A DNA stretch of 50,651 nucleotides from Deltaproteobacteria bacterium (GCA_024636215.1 JAGXHL010000035.1:1-50651); one strand, 5' to 3'. Shown: positions 39,087-49,084, numbered from the stretch's first letter. Program-made: numbers and translations. Notes: generated by a model not told the origin, from the sequence alone.

Positions 39087-41420
39087 ATGGACCCAAGCCT
39101 GCTGCAACAGTTTCGCCAGCAACTGGCCTCCTGGATTGAAACGCGTCTTGAATCCCAGCGCCTGCCCTTTCAACGTCTGGAACTCTGCCCCAGGACTCTG
39201 ACCGACCAGGGACGACTGACTCCGGACCTGGTCATCTGGATCAACCGTGACAGTCAGCTGGCCGGGAGCATAATCTTGTTGCCGGATGTGGTCAGCGACC
39301 AGGTCCTCAGCGAAGGTGTTTCTCTGGCCAACGCCCTCGGCCTCGGTCACTTCACCACCTGGGCGGCTCGAGAGGTCTCGATCTGGAGCGTTTCTCACAG
39401 TGAGGCAACCCTGCTTGATGACTTCCACCTGCCCCCAGCCAATCGCATCACCCCGGACGATTTTCAGCAGACTCTCGACGACCTCCTGGAACGACTCAAA
39501 GTCGTGACCGTCACCAGTGCAGCTCCAACAGCGTCCTATTCAGAGTATTATTTTGCCAACCTCTGTCTACGAAATTTGCAGGAACTGACTCCAGGCCTGA
39601 CAATCAGTGCCCGCCTGACGGCAGGCAGAACAGAGAATGATGCCTGGGTTGAGCTGGCTCCTCGCGAAAAAGCCTGGATGTCTTTATGGCGGCTGCTTTT
39701 TCTGCTGCAGCAAAAACGCCTCCCTCCAGGGTTACAACCTGACAGGCTCGAGTTTGCCATCAACTATGCCTTGGCTGACCTGTCCAAAGGCCAGCATCCA
39801 TGGTTCGCTATACAGGAGGGTGAACCACCACTGCCTGAAGATGACGCCGTACGGCTTCACCACCTGGCTGGCAGGCTGAGGCAATTGGGCTGGCCTCAAG
39901 ACAACCCTCATGCAGAAACCATGGTCAACCTCTTAATCAATGAAACAGCGCACCGTTTCGAACTCGGTTCGCCGCAACTGCCATGGTCAACAGAAACAGC
40001 CACACTTCATGTTAACTGTCATCGCTCACAATCTGCAGCCCCCTGCTCATTGGTTGCTCCGCGCGCCTACCTTGCCGGCTGGGCTTTCAAAATCTCCCTT
40101 GCAGAGCGGAGCGAAGAGTATTTTTACGCTGAGAACTTGCAATCATTGAATACCGCTCAGAGACCGACAAAAGCCCTGGCGGTTTTAAAAGAGAACGCTC
40201 CTCTTGATCGCAAGGAGCGCGATTCACGCCTGATGCTGCTACGTCAGGTTTGGCCCAGCCGGCGCTTCGACCTGCCGAGGGACACCCCTGAATGGCTATG
40301 GGACGCACTCTATCTGGCGGGTCTGGTTTCTGAAGAGATTTCCTTGCAATTGCCCGCAGGCTGGCACCAGGCCCCCGGCATTGAAATACTTTGGGCTGCC
40401 CTGTTTAAGAATTATCAACTTGCCGAACTTTCCATAGCCGGAGCCGGGGAACAAACCTTTCGTTTTATTCAGTCCACACAAGAAATATGCAGCGTCAAAA
40501 TCCATCGCAGCAACCAGATTCATGAACTGCCGTTGGCATCAACACCGATGCCCATGCCGGGAACAACCCAGGTCTGGCTGAGAGCCGACGAATCAGTTTT
40601 GGAGCTCTTGTGCAATAAAAAAATTGCTGGAGCCAGCCCTGACTGGACGGACGAAAGCGAACCTTTGACGTGGGGAGTATATATCTTTCTGCAAACCAGA
40701 ATCGGCAGATATCTCTGGGAGCTCTGCAGCGGCCAGGCGCCAACACCAGGGTACGACCACCTGGCAGTGGTCGTGAGCAACTACGGCGTCCCCCTTCCTG
40801 CGAGAGAGGTCCTCGCAGACCTGTGCCTGATCGGCTCGCCCGAGACGGCGGTGATCCCTGAACCGGAACTTTTGGAAAGAGAGTTTACAAGCATATTCGG
40901 GCCGACCCCTGTGCTCGAAGAGGGAACAATCCTGGATCATGCAGGAAGCTCCAGATCTCGTCGCCGCAGCAACGCACCGTTAAAGAAGATTACCAACAAA
41001 GTCTTCGAAGACGGCAGGCCACGCTTCCCGGAGCACTATCTGATGAACCTCTATCGACCGCAACTGAAAGAGTACAGGTTAAGCGGTGTGCTGGAACTCA
41101 CAGAAGAATTTTTTGACAAAATCTCACTACAGACGATCACAAAAGATCATACCCTGGAAGTCTCCGGAAAGCTCATCGCGGAAGCACTTATTTTGGCGTC
41201 TTACACTGACGAAGCAAAAGTTTCCTTGCCGGAAGACGAACTGATTCTTGCCGATATCGTCGAAAAATATCGTTCCGACCTTCAGCGTTTACATGACAAC
41301 CTGATACGGGAATGCCGACGGGTTGAACCACATCGTCAACAAGCCATCAAACTGGCAGAACGCATCTGGCAGCAGCAGGGGTTGCCTCCGGAAAAGGTGT
41401 ACAAGGATATCTATACCTAA
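39087..41420 (+). CDS. Large orphan protein of unknown function
   Basis: A 777-residue soluble protein, not recognised. The first 130 residues could be a degenerate nuclease-like alpha/beta fold: LTPDLVIWINRD followed by GSIILLPDV and FTTWAAREVSIWSV has the shape of a PD-(D/E)xK core, but the catalytic set is not clear. A middle section (about 145-480) is helical and Trp-rich (LGWPQDN, VWPSRRFDL, EWLWDALY). The C-terminus (from about 640) is basic then helical (SSRSRRRSNAPLKK). No signal peptide or membrane helix is evident. ATG 39087 is used; a TTG lies 6 bases earlier. It stands alone after a terminator. Confidence 0.75.
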   Translation: MDPSLLQQFRQQLASWIETRLESQRLPFQRLELCPRTLTDQGRLTPDLVIWINRDSQLAGSIILLPDVVSDQVLSEGVSLANALGLGHFTTWAAREVSIWSVSHSEATLLDDFHLPPANRITPDDFQQTLDDLLERLKVVTVTSAAPTASYSEYYFANLCLRNLQELTPGLTISARLTAGRTENDAWVELAPREKAWMSLWRLLFLLQQKRLPPGLQPDRLEFAINYALADLSKGQHPWFAIQEGEPPLPEDDAVRLHHLAGRLRQLGWPQDNPHAETMVNLLINETAHRFELGSPQLPWSTETATLHVNCHRSQSAAPCSLVAPRAYLAGWAFKISLAERSEEYFYAENLQSLNTAQRPTKALAVLKENAPLDRKERDSRLMLLRQVWPSRRFDLPRDTPEWLWDALYLAGLVSEEISLQLPAGWHQAPGIEILWAALFKNYQLAELSIAGAGEQTFRFIQSTQEICSVKIHRSNQIHELPLASTPMPMPGTTQVWLRADESVLELLCNKKIAGASPDWTDESEPLTWGVYIFLQTRIGRYLWELCSGQAPTPGYDHLAVVVSNYGVPLPAREVLADLCLIGSPETAVIPEPELLEREFTSIFGPTPVLEEGTILDHAGSSRSRRRSNAPLKKITNKVFEDGRPRFPEHYLMNLYRPQLKEYRLSGVLELTEEFFDKISLQTITKDHTLEVSGKLIAEALILASYTDEAKVSLPEDELILADIVEKYRSDLQRLHDNLIRECRRVEPHRQQAIKLAERIWQQQGLPPEKVYKDIYT

Positions 41421-41590
41421 CCTGTACTACAGACTACATATTCCCGCGACTGTTGTTCAGATTCATTTCATGTTGGAAATACGAACGGCCATTCAAACTC
41501 ATTTCATCTTGTATGAGGCTGTTTCTGGCCTTTTTTGACAAACCATATTACAATGGCTCGGGTATTCTATCCATAAAGAGGTCTTTGTCT

Positions 41591-42130
41591 ATGAACGTCT
41601 TGCTCCATATCTGTTGTGCCAACTGTGCGATCTATCCCGTTCGTCTCTTACGCGAAGCCGGACACCTGGTAACGGGCTACTTCTTCAATCACAATATCCA
41701 TCCCTATCAGGAGTATCGCCGACGCCTTGAAACGGTTGTCGACTATGCCTCAGCCAGTGAGCTTCAGGTCATCTACAAAGACGAATACCTGCTGGAGGAT
41801 TTTCTTTCTCAGGTGGCGTCGGAGCCGACCACTCGCTGTACCTACTGTTACCAGTCACGGCTCAAACAAGCCGCTGAGTTCGCAGCGGACTCCGGCTATG
41901 ATGCTTTCACAACCAGTCTTCTTTATTCCCGTTACCAAAACCATGAGATGATCCGTAAAATGGGCCAAGAATTGGCCCAACATTACGGCATAGAATTTCT
42001 TTACGAGGACTACCGGATCGGCTGGCAAGAAGGAATCAAAACATCCAGGGCAATGGGTCTTTATCGGCAGCAATATTGTGGATGTATCTATTCGGAAAAG
42101 GATCGATATCATCCCTGCAGTAGCAACTGA
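41591..42130 (+). CDS. queH: Epoxyqueuosine reductase QueH
   Basis: A 179-residue enzyme that performs the last step of queuosine synthesis, reducing epoxyqueuosine in tRNA. The QueH cysteines are visible: LLHICCANCAIYP (Cys8, Cys9 and Cys12), TTRCTYCYQSRL, and QQYCGCIYSEKDRY. They bind a 4Fe-4S cluster and a further iron. An open frame back to 41453 has no matching residues. ATG 41591 follows AAGAGG. It overlaps the next gene by one base (TGATG). Confidence 0.92.
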   Translation: MNVLLHICCANCAIYPVRLLREAGHLVTGYFFNHNIHPYQEYRRRLETVVDYASASELQVIYKDEYLLEDFLSQVASEPTTRCTYCYQSRLKQAAEFAADSGYDAFTTSLLYSRYQNHEMIRKMGQELAQHYGIEFLYEDYRIGWQEGIKTSRAMGLYRQQYCGCIYSEKDRYHPCSSN

Positions 42131-42345
42131 TGGGTAATGAGCTTGGTAGAATATTGACCCTTTCAGGTTTGCTGTTGGTTGGCATCGGACTGTTTCTGAG
42201 TTACGGTGAGAAGCTCAAATTCCTCGGCAAACTGCCCGGCGACATTCGTATAGAACGAGAAGACTTCTCTTTCTTCTTCCCGTTGGGGACCTGCCTCCTG
42301 ATTTCTCTGCTACTCTCGTTACTTTTATGGCTATTCAGACGCTAA
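42130..42345 (+). CDS. DUF2905 small membrane protein
   Basis: A 71-residue protein with two membrane helices (about 9-26 and 48-68). The joining loop KLKFLGKLPGDIRIEREDFS is the family's signature, with the conserved L-P-G-D-I. Function unknown. The start ATG 42130 uses the A of the queH stop TGA, so translation is coupled to queH. DUF2905 proteins are small and common in bacteria. Confidence 0.85.
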   Translation: MGNELGRILTLSGLLLVGIGLFLSYGEKLKFLGKLPGDIRIEREDFSFFFPLGTCLLISLLLSLLLWLFRR

Positions 42346-42379
42346 GCAGCAGACTCCCCAAAAAGCAATCGGAGACGCT

Positions 42380-43330
42380 ATGCACATCGCTTCACCTCCA
42401 AAGCTAGGCTTGGCTCTCGGCAGCGGTGCAGCCAGAGGCCTGGCCCACATCGGCGTCCTCAAAGTGCTCGAAGAAGCCAGGATCCCGATCAACATTATAA
42501 CCGGGACCTCCATGGGGGCACTGATTGGAGCCATGTACGCTGCCGGGGTGCCGGTCGCACAGATGGAGGAGGTTGCACTGACCATTGATTGGCGAAAAAT
42601 GGCAAGTCTGCTTGATCCTGTCTTACCAACCTCAAGCCTGACAGACAGCAGGAAACTGGTCGCCTTCATTGCCGAGCTTCTTCCGGCCAGAGAGTTCGAG
42701 GACCTGCAGCAACCTCTGGCGGTCACAGCAACCGACATCAATACCGGTGAAGCAATCATCATCAAACAAGGCGACCTGCTCGAAGCATTGCAGGCCAGTC
42801 TGGCCTTTCCGGGAATCTTTTCGCCAGTTCGCTTCGGACAAAGATTTCTGGTCGATGGCGGCCTCTGTAATCCAATCCCGACCAACGTTGCCCGTAATCT
42901 CGGGGCAGAAAAAATTATCGGCGTCTGCACCATCCCCGCAGTTAAGAAACAAGCACCGGAAACTTTTCTCCCCGGCAGGCACGGCCACGCAAAAAGCATC
43001 AGCCTCTGGGGCAAACTCTTCAGTGCCCGAAGCATTGAACAGGCCTTCCGCTCTGCTCTGGGGCAAGAACCAGAAACATCACCGAAAGAAGACACGGAGC
43101 AGTTGAAAGCACCGAACATATTCCGCGTCTGCGCACAGAGTGTTGCTATCATGGAAAACCTGATTAATGAACTGCACATTGGTCAAAATCCACAGGATTT
43201 GATAATCAGGCCGATGCTCAACGGAATCTCACTGCTCGAATTTCATCGTGCTGAAGAGATTATTGCCGCAGGCGAATCTTCAGCAAGAGCAGCTTTGTCT
43301 GAAATCGAATATCTTCTTCATCCGGCTTGA
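42380..43330 (+). CDS. Patatin-like phospholipase (RssA type)
   Basis: A 316-residue serine hydrolase. LALGSGAARGLAHIGVLKVL is the oxyanion and glycine loop, GTSMG holds nucleophile Ser44, and VDGG holds Asp159 of the Ser/Asp dyad. The N-terminal 290 residues are one patatin domain without a signal peptide, so it is probably cytoplasmic or membrane associated. The lipid substrate is unknown. GGAG precedes ATG 42380, 34 bases after the DUF2905 gene, so it may be part of the queH unit. Confidence 0.9.
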   Translation: MHIASPPKLGLALGSGAARGLAHIGVLKVLEEARIPINIITGTSMGALIGAMYAAGVPVAQMEEVALTIDWRKMASLLDPVLPTSSLTDSRKLVAFIAELLPAREFEDLQQPLAVTATDINTGEAIIIKQGDLLEALQASLAFPGIFSPVRFGQRFLVDGGLCNPIPTNVARNLGAEKIIGVCTIPAVKKQAPETFLPGRHGHAKSISLWGKLFSARSIEQAFRSALGQEPETSPKEDTEQLKAPNIFRVCAQSVAIMENLINELHIGQNPQDLIIRPMLNGISLLEFHRAEEIIAAGESSARAALSEIEYLLHPA

Positions 43331-43399
43331 AAGCCTTTCAACCCCTGCTAACATGTTGATATAACTATTTCATTTCAACACAACTTTAAGGAGGCAACC

Positions 43400-43705
43400 A
43401 TGATCGAACTGTTTGAGAAAACCCTGTTGACTGCAGTTGGCGCTATGACCCTGACACAGAAAAAAGCCGAAGAACTGCTTCAGGAACTCCGGGTGAAGAT
43501 GAATATCAGTGAGGAGGAAGGCAAAGAATTTTTGCAGAAAATTCAGGACGCTGCCGCGAAAAACCAGGAAAAGTTGATGGAAGAGGCTCGAGAAGAGGTC
43601 AAAAAGACCTGCGATCGCATGGGGGTTGTCACTGAAGCGGAGTTTGACAAGCTGAAGAAGAAAGTGGCTCAACTGGAAAAAATGGTCAACGCATCACAGA
43701 ACTGA
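43400..43705 (+). CDS. Phasin-like coiled-coil protein
   Basis: A 101-residue helical protein. The N-terminal segment (LLTAVGAMTLTQKKAEELLQ) and central KNQEKLMEEAREEVKKTCDR are amphipathic. A coiled coil FDKLKKKVAQLEKMV ends the protein, as in phasin/PhaF-like families. A PHA role is not supported by any neighbour. Strong ribosome site AAGGAGG precedes ATG 43400. It is 7 bases before ubiB, so cotranscription is nearly certain. Confidence 0.7.
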   Translation: MIELFEKTLLTAVGAMTLTQKKAEELLQELRVKMNISEEEGKEFLQKIQDAAAKNQEKLMEEAREEVKKTCDRMGVVTEAEFDKLKKKVAQLEKMVNASQN

Positions 43706-43712
43706 AACCAAT

Positions 43713-45404
43713 ATGCTGCCCATCCTGCGTGTTAATCGCAATATCCGGACCATCCGGCGCTACAGAACCATTCTGGGCGTTCTGATCAAGTATGGCTTTG
43801 GCCATTTTGTCGAACAGCTTAACATCGACTACTACCTTGAACTCGGCAAGCGTATTGTCACCTTCGACAAGATTCCGAAAGATCTGGAACGGCTCAGCCA
43901 GTCGCAGCGACTGCGTCTGGTGATGGAAGAACTCGGGCCGACCTTTATCAAGCTCGGTCAACTGCTCTCAACTCGGCCCGATGTTCTGGGGAAAGAATAC
44001 ATTGAGGAGTTCAGTAAACTTCAGGACAAGGTTCCGGCGGTTAATATTGAAGAGATCAACGCCCAGATCCAGAAGGAGTTGGGCTACCCCGCTCAAGAAC
44101 TCTTTGCTGAATTTTCCAGTGAGCCCCTGGCAGCGGCCAGCATTGCACAGGTCCATCGCGGCACATTGAAAAGTGGCGAACAGGTGGTGCTTAAAGTTCG
44201 TCGTCCCGGCATTGTAAAGATCGTTGAAACGGACATTGACGTTCTCATGGGGTTGGCCTACCTCATTGAACAACACGTTCCGGCAGTAGCTCTCTATGAT
44301 CCTGTCGGCCTGGTCAAGGAATTCCGTCGCAGCATCATGAGGGAGTTGAACTTTACCCGCGAAGGGCGGACCGTGGATCGCTTTGCCGTCAACTTTTCCC
44401 AAAGTGAAACGATTTATACCCCGAAAATCTTCTGGGAACATACGGGAGACAGCGTCCTGACGATGGAATACGTTGACGGGATAAAAATCTCGGCACTCCA
44501 AGAATTGACTGAACAAGGTTACGACCTTAAGGAAATTGCCAGGCGAGGCGCCGATGCTTTCCTGAAGCAGGTTCTTGATTTTGGGCTTTTTCATGCCGAC
44601 CCGCACCCGGGGAACGTATTCATACTCCCGGGTCAGGTCATTTGCATGCTGGACTACGGTATGGTCGGTCGACTCGGCCAGGACCTCAAGGACCAACTGA
44701 TTGATCTTCTTCAAGCACTTCTCAACAGAGACGTTGACCGAATTATTTCGCAGCTCCTCTATTCGGGTGAGTTAACAGACGATTCCGATCTGAAAAATCT
44801 CAGACGAGACTTGCACGAATTTATCGAGGATTACTACGATATCCTTCTGCAAGATATCAAGGTCGGTAAACTTCTCTCGGAATTTATCGAGATTCTCACT
44901 CAACATCGTATTCACTTTCCTGCTGATTTCATGATCTTAGCCAAGGCGTTGGTGATTATGGAAGGGGTTGGCCGTCAGTTGGATCCGGACTTCAACATGC
45001 TCAAACATATGCGCCCTTACGTGAACAAACTTGTTTTGGAACGCTTCAGCCCGAAGAACATCAGCGAGCAGGCAGGCCGCATCATCCAGGACTACACGGC
45101 TCTGGCAAAGAACCTGCCTCACGACGTCAAAGAATTCATTAACCGTCTCAATCGCAATAAGTTTAAAATTGACCTGGAGCATCGCGGACTTGAGAAACTG
45201 GTGACCGACCTTGATCGTTCCAGTAACAGAGTCTCTTTTGCTGTAGTCATCGGCGCCCTGATTGTCGGTTCCTCCCTGGTCATGCAAATTGATAAAGGCC
45301 CAATGATTCTGGGTTTCCCGCTACTGGGGCTTTTGGGTTATTCAATAGCCGGATTCCTCGGCCTCTGGCTGGCCGTCGGTATTCTGCGCTCAGGACGGCT
45401 CTAG
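43713..45404 (+). CDS. ubiB: UbiB/AarF-family ABC1 kinase-like protein
   Basis: A 563-residue atypical kinase-like protein. The N-terminal KxGQ motif is in FIKLGQLLSTRPD (Lys80). The A-rich nucleotide loop is LAAASIAQVHRG. HADPHPGN is the catalytic-loop equivalent, followed by MLDYGMVG. Two membrane helices end the protein (about 500-560). Members support ubiquinone or other isoprenoid lipid pathways. An anaerobe of this type likely uses menaquinone, so the exact lipid is unknown. It is coupled to the phasin-like gene. The 3' UTR contains a fragment of the palindromic repeat. Confidence 0.88.
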   Translation: MLPILRVNRNIRTIRRYRTILGVLIKYGFGHFVEQLNIDYYLELGKRIVTFDKIPKDLERLSQSQRLRLVMEELGPTFIKLGQLLSTRPDVLGKEYIEEFSKLQDKVPAVNIEEINAQIQKELGYPAQELFAEFSSEPLAAASIAQVHRGTLKSGEQVVLKVRRPGIVKIVETDIDVLMGLAYLIEQHVPAVALYDPVGLVKEFRRSIMRELNFTREGRTVDRFAVNFSQSETIYTPKIFWEHTGDSVLTMEYVDGIKISALQELTEQGYDLKEIARRGADAFLKQVLDFGLFHADPHPGNVFILPGQVICMLDYGMVGRLGQDLKDQLIDLLQALLNRDVDRIISQLLYSGELTDDSDLKNLRRDLHEFIEDYYDILLQDIKVGKLLSEFIEILTQHRIHFPADFMILAKALVIMEGVGRQLDPDFNMLKHMRPYVNKLVLERFSPKNISEQAGRIIQDYTALAKNLPHDVKEFINRLNRNKFKIDLEHRGLEKLVTDLDRSSNRVSFAVVIGALIVGSSLVMQIDKGPMILGFPLLGLLGYSIAGFLGLWLAVGILRSGRL

Positions 45405-45420
45405 CCGTAACGCAAAAGTG

Positions 45421-45438
45421 CCGTTTCCGGACGAAAAC
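45421..45438 (+). repeat. Fragment of the palindromic repeat element
   Basis: CCGTTTCCGGACGAAAAC is identical to 35825-35842, the right end of the MITE-like element. The remainder of the gap up to 45659 is AT-rich, without a supported gene or clear promoter. Confidence 0.7.
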
Positions 45439-45659
45439 GAATTAACCGCACGGGACACTCAGGTGGATAAGCACAGTTGCAATCTGTGGTTTTAACGACA
45501 CACCCGTTGCAACAAAAACACCTCACCATCACTGCAGTCTTTCCACCTCAATACATTTTCGTTCGTTATTTCATATGTTTTCATAGATATATTCGTTGGC
45601 AAGACTATTGCATGTGTTTCTTATGTCTTAAATTACGATAGACCTAAGGACAGAAGTTG

Positions 45660-46595
45660 ATGAACATGATCTGCCAAACCACAATTGAACGCCCGACTGC
45701 CATATCCGGCATCGGCCTGCACACCGGACAGCGCATAAACATGACACTGCGCCCCGCAGAGGCCGGTACAGGAATCGTTTTCCATCGTAAGTTCAGCGAG
45801 CACACGGTGACGATCGAAGCAACTTCAGCCAACGTCGTTGACACTCGCATGGCGACAGTCATTGGCAAGGCAGATGTCCGCATCTCCACTGTTGAGCATT
45901 TGCTTGCAGCTTTGGCCGCCTATGGTGTAGACAACCTGCACATTGATATCGATGGTCCCGAAGTCCCAATTATGGATGGTAGTGCAGCGCCCTTTGCTTC
46001 GATCATTGAAGAAGCCGGCCAACGTCGCCACCATCAAAGTCGTAAATTTCTGGCTATCCGCAAACCCGTCTCGGTCATCGACGGCGAGAAACGCGTCAGC
46101 ATCATCCCTTCCCGCTTCTTCCGCATCACCTTTGATATTGCCTTTCAACATCCGTGCATCGCGCTGCAGCAGCGTTCGGTCAAGGTCTCTTCATCCTTAT
46201 TTCGCAGAGATCTCGCTCCAGCACGAACCTTTGGCTTTCTTAAAGACGTTGAAATGCTGAAAGCGGCGGGACTCGCACGCGGTGGTTCTCTGGAGAATGC
46301 CATAGTGGTTGATAATGAGCGCATTCTTAATCCGGAGGGGCTGCGCTTTCAGGATGAGTTTGTCCGTCACAAAATTCTGGACGCAATTGGCGATCTGAGC
46401 CTGATCGGATATCCGATCCTCGGACACGTGCGTGCGTTCAAAGCAGGCCACGACATCAACCATCAATTGGTTGAGAAGCTTCTCGATACACCGGATAGCT
46501 GGCAGTTGCTCGAATTCAGTGAGGCTGATGTTGAGCAAGCTTTACAGATGTCCACACAGACTTTTGCGAGCGACTTGGCTTTTTCCAAAGCATAA
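45660..46595 (+). CDS. lpxC: UDP-3-O-acyl-N-acetylglucosamine deacetylase LpxC
   Basis: A 311-residue zinc deacetylase that performs the committed step of lipid A synthesis. Motifs: AISGIGLHTGQ, STVEHLLAALAA (zinc His), MDGSAAPF, and DEFVRHKILDAIGDLSLIG (second His and Asp ligands). GHVRAFKAGHDINHQLV contains the catalytic His region. ATG 45660 is chosen for AAGGA 9 bases upstream. TTG 45657 and ATG 45666 are alternatives. It confirms an LPS outer membrane. A strong terminator follows. Confidence 0.95.
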   Translation: MNMICQTTIERPTAISGIGLHTGQRINMTLRPAEAGTGIVFHRKFSEHTVTIEATSANVVDTRMATVIGKADVRISTVEHLLAALAAYGVDNLHIDIDGPEVPIMDGSAAPFASIIEEAGQRRHHQSRKFLAIRKPVSVIDGEKRVSIIPSRFFRITFDIAFQHPCIALQQRSVKVSSSLFRRDLAPARTFGFLKDVEMLKAAGLARGGSLENAIVVDNERILNPEGLRFQDEFVRHKILDAIGDLSLIGYPILGHVRAFKAGHDINHQLVEKLLDTPDSWQLLEFSEADVEQALQMSTQTFASDLAFSKA

Positions 46596-46613
46596 CAGAT
46601 TCAGAGCCATTGC

Positions 46614-46644
46614 AAAAAAGGCAGCCAGAACGGCTGCCTTTTTT
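46614..46644 (+). terminator. Rho-independent terminator after lpxC
   Basis: AAAAAAGGCAGCC pairs with GGCTGCCTTTTTT (13 bp, perfect), with loop AGAAC. Confidence 0.93.
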
Positions 46645-46801
46645 GTTTGAACTCCAGTGACCCAACCAGTACGACCTCTGATGATGAGCATGAGATCGAA
46701 GTCAACAGAATCAAGAGAATCGAGAGAAAGAAGACGATAGCAGTTGAGGCTTGCATAAGGAGTCTTTTACGCATAAAATTCGGGGAAGACAGAACTTTCT
46801 C

Positions 46802-49057
46802 ATGCCGACAACAAAGACTGCCAAGACATTGAACACCACAAAGACTGAAGCTCGCAAACGCCGTCGCGAATGGTTAATCGTGGTGGTGATCGTCGGGCTG
46901 GTCGCCTTATCTCTGCGCTATCAGGGGCGCCTCTTCGACCTCACGACTGAAATCCCCCTCTCCGGAAACATTCTGGTTCTGGCGCTGATCAACATTAACA
47001 TCCTTCTGATCATTTTCTGCCTCTTCCTGGTTTTGCGTAACATATTCAAATTATTGCTGGAACGAAGGCGGGGCATACCAGGTGCAAAGTTAAGAAGCAA
47101 GCTGGTGCTTGCCTTTATCGCCCTCTCTCTGATCCCAACGATGCTGCTCTTTTTTGTCTCTGCCGGCTTTATAACCAACTCGATTGAGAACTGGTTTAAC
47201 AGTCAAATAGAGTCATCTCTCCAAGAATCACTCGAGGTTGCTCAAACCTATTACAAAAACTCCGCCAGCAATGCTCTCTACTATGCAGAACAGATCACCC
47301 TGATCATCAAGGAACAAAAACTACTGAATGAAGATAATCTTCCAGTCCTTGAGAAGTTGATTCATCAGAAGCAAAAAGAATACAACCTCGGCATTGTTGA
47401 GGTTTTTTCTGCAACTCTGGAAGAGCTTGTCCGTGCAGTCAACCCGAGTGTTCCTGCCGCAGAATTCACGGACCCTGGTTCTGACAGTATTCGTGAAGCC
47501 CTGCAGGGTAACCGCTTTACCCGGATCAGCCCAATCGGCCGCGCTGATCTGATCCGAGGAATCGTCCCGGTCTACTCCAACTGGAATCCGGATGACGTCG
47601 TCGGAGTCGTGGTCGTCAACTATTACGTCCCCTATTCTCTGGTCAACAAGATGAAGGAGATCAGCAATTCCTTCGAACAGTACAAATCAACCAAGCTCCT
47701 CAAGGGCAAAATTCAAAAAGGCTACATCCTGTTCCTGCTGCTCATTGCCCTGGTCATCATTTTCCTTTCAACCTGGGTCGGTTTCCATCTGGCACGAGGC
47801 ATTACCGAACCGATTCAGGAATTGGCCGTAGCAACCAACCGGGTGGCCTCAGGCGACTTGAACGTGACCCTGGACAGTTACAGTCAGGATGAAGTCGGTT
47901 CCCTGGTCGAAGCATTCAACACTATGACTGCCGACCTGCGCAAAGGGCAGAAAGCGATTAACAAGGCCAATTTTGAGCTACAGGCTTCAAACTTTGAACT
48001 CGAGCAAAGGCGACGTTACATGGAAATCGTCCTGGCGAATGTCACCGCCGGAGTCATATCCATCGACAGCCAGGGTCACATTACAACCATTAACAAATCG
48101 GCTGAAAAGCTTCTCGGTCTAAAGACGCAGAAAATCATCGGACGTAATTTCCGAGACATCATCACCCCTGATTACCAACCGATGATCAAAGGTATCCTCA
48201 AGGAGCTGATTAGCTCCGGAAAAGATTCGATACGTAAGCAGGTGTCACTACCAGCAGGTGATACCAAGATCGTCCTGCTCGTCAATGTCACCACCTTAAA
48301 AGATGAAAATAATGTGTTTATGGGGACAGTTGTGGTTTTTGACGATTTGACACAATTACTCAAAGCACAGCGCATGGCGGCCTGGCGTGAAGTTGCGCGC
48401 AGAATTGCCCACGAAATCAAGAACCCGCTCACACCGATTCAACTCTCGGCACAACGCCTCAGACGCCGTTACCTTGATCGTTTCAGCCCAGATGACGTCG
48501 TTTTTGACGAATGTACCAGGATGATCATCAAACAGGTTGACGATCTGAAGAATCTGGTCAACGAGTTTTCCAGCTTTGCCCGCATGCCGGCCAGTAATCC
48601 CAGTCTAAACAACCTCAATGACGTACTCAATGAAGCCTTGGTCCTTTTCCAGGAAGGCCACAAGGAAATTCAGTTTCAACTGCAAACAGACCGGGAATTG
48701 CCAGCCTTCAATCTCGACCGCGAACAGATCAAGCGGGTCGCGATTAACCTCCTCGACAATGCGGTTTCGGCCGTCAACGGCAAGGGTCAGATCATTGTTA
48801 AATCTTCATACAACAAGGACCTGGGAATTGCCACCCTTAAAGTCAGCGATAACGGCTGTGGCATTCCCGCTGAAGACAAACCCAGACTCTTTGAGCCGTA
48901 CTTTTCTACCAAGAAGTCGGGTACCGGCCTTGGGCTGGCTATTGTCTCCACAATCATTTCAGACCATAATGGATATATCCGGGTAAGAGACAACGAACCA
49001 CACGGCACGCACTTTATCGTTGAATTGCCGGTTAGTTCGGAAGTCACACAAGCATAA
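46802..49057 (+). CDS. ntrY: NtrY-like sensor histidine kinase
   Basis: A 751-residue inner-membrane kinase. It has helices at about 22-40 and 52-75, then a third near 95-115, a periplasmic-like sensor region, and a further helix near 305-325. HAMP (about 325-380), PAS (around 400-520), HisKA with phospho-acceptor His537 in RRIAHEIKNPLTPIQLSAQR, and HATPase (NLLDNAVSAV, GCGIP, GTGLGLAIV) follow. Together with NtrX it is a sigma-54 two-component system. The signal is not known. ATG 46802 is preferred over TTG 46751 because it starts just before the basic region. Confidence 0.9.
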   Translation: MPTTKTAKTLNTTKTEARKRRREWLIVVVIVGLVALSLRYQGRLFDLTTEIPLSGNILVLALININILLIIFCLFLVLRNIFKLLLERRRGIPGAKLRSKLVLAFIALSLIPTMLLFFVSAGFITNSIENWFNSQIESSLQESLEVAQTYYKNSASNALYYAEQITLIIKEQKLLNEDNLPVLEKLIHQKQKEYNLGIVEVFSATLEELVRAVNPSVPAAEFTDPGSDSIREALQGNRFTRISPIGRADLIRGIVPVYSNWNPDDVVGVVVVNYYVPYSLVNKMKEISNSFEQYKSTKLLKGKIQKGYILFLLLIALVIIFLSTWVGFHLARGITEPIQELAVATNRVASGDLNVTLDSYSQDEVGSLVEAFNTMTADLRKGQKAINKANFELQASNFELEQRRRYMEIVLANVTAGVISIDSQGHITTINKSAEKLLGLKTQKIIGRNFRDIITPDYQPMIKGILKELISSGKDSIRKQVSLPAGDTKIVLLVNVTTLKDENNVFMGTVVVFDDLTQLLKAQRMAAWREVARRIAHEIKNPLTPIQLSAQRLRRRYLDRFSPDDVVFDECTRMIIKQVDDLKNLVNEFSSFARMPASNPSLNNLNDVLNEALVLFQEGHKEIQFQLQTDRELPAFNLDREQIKRVAINLLDNAVSAVNGKGQIIVKSSYNKDLGIATLKVSDNGCGIPAEDKPRLFEPYFSTKKSGTGLGLAIVSTIISDHNGYIRVRDNEPHGTHFIVELPVSSEVTQA

Positions 49058-49084
49058 ATCTACCAAACAACCTATAGAGGAAAC

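Noticed and set aside
42331..43179. 282-residue frame antisense to the patatin gene
   Set aside because: The patatin catalytic motifs are on the plus strand, so this is a shadow frame.
43968..44714. 248-residue frame antisense to ubiB
   Set aside because: The kinase motifs KxGQ and HADPHPGN lie on the plus strand.
46647..46832. 61-residue frame between lpxC and ntrY
   Set aside because: It follows a strong terminator, overlaps the ntrY start in another frame and has no motif.
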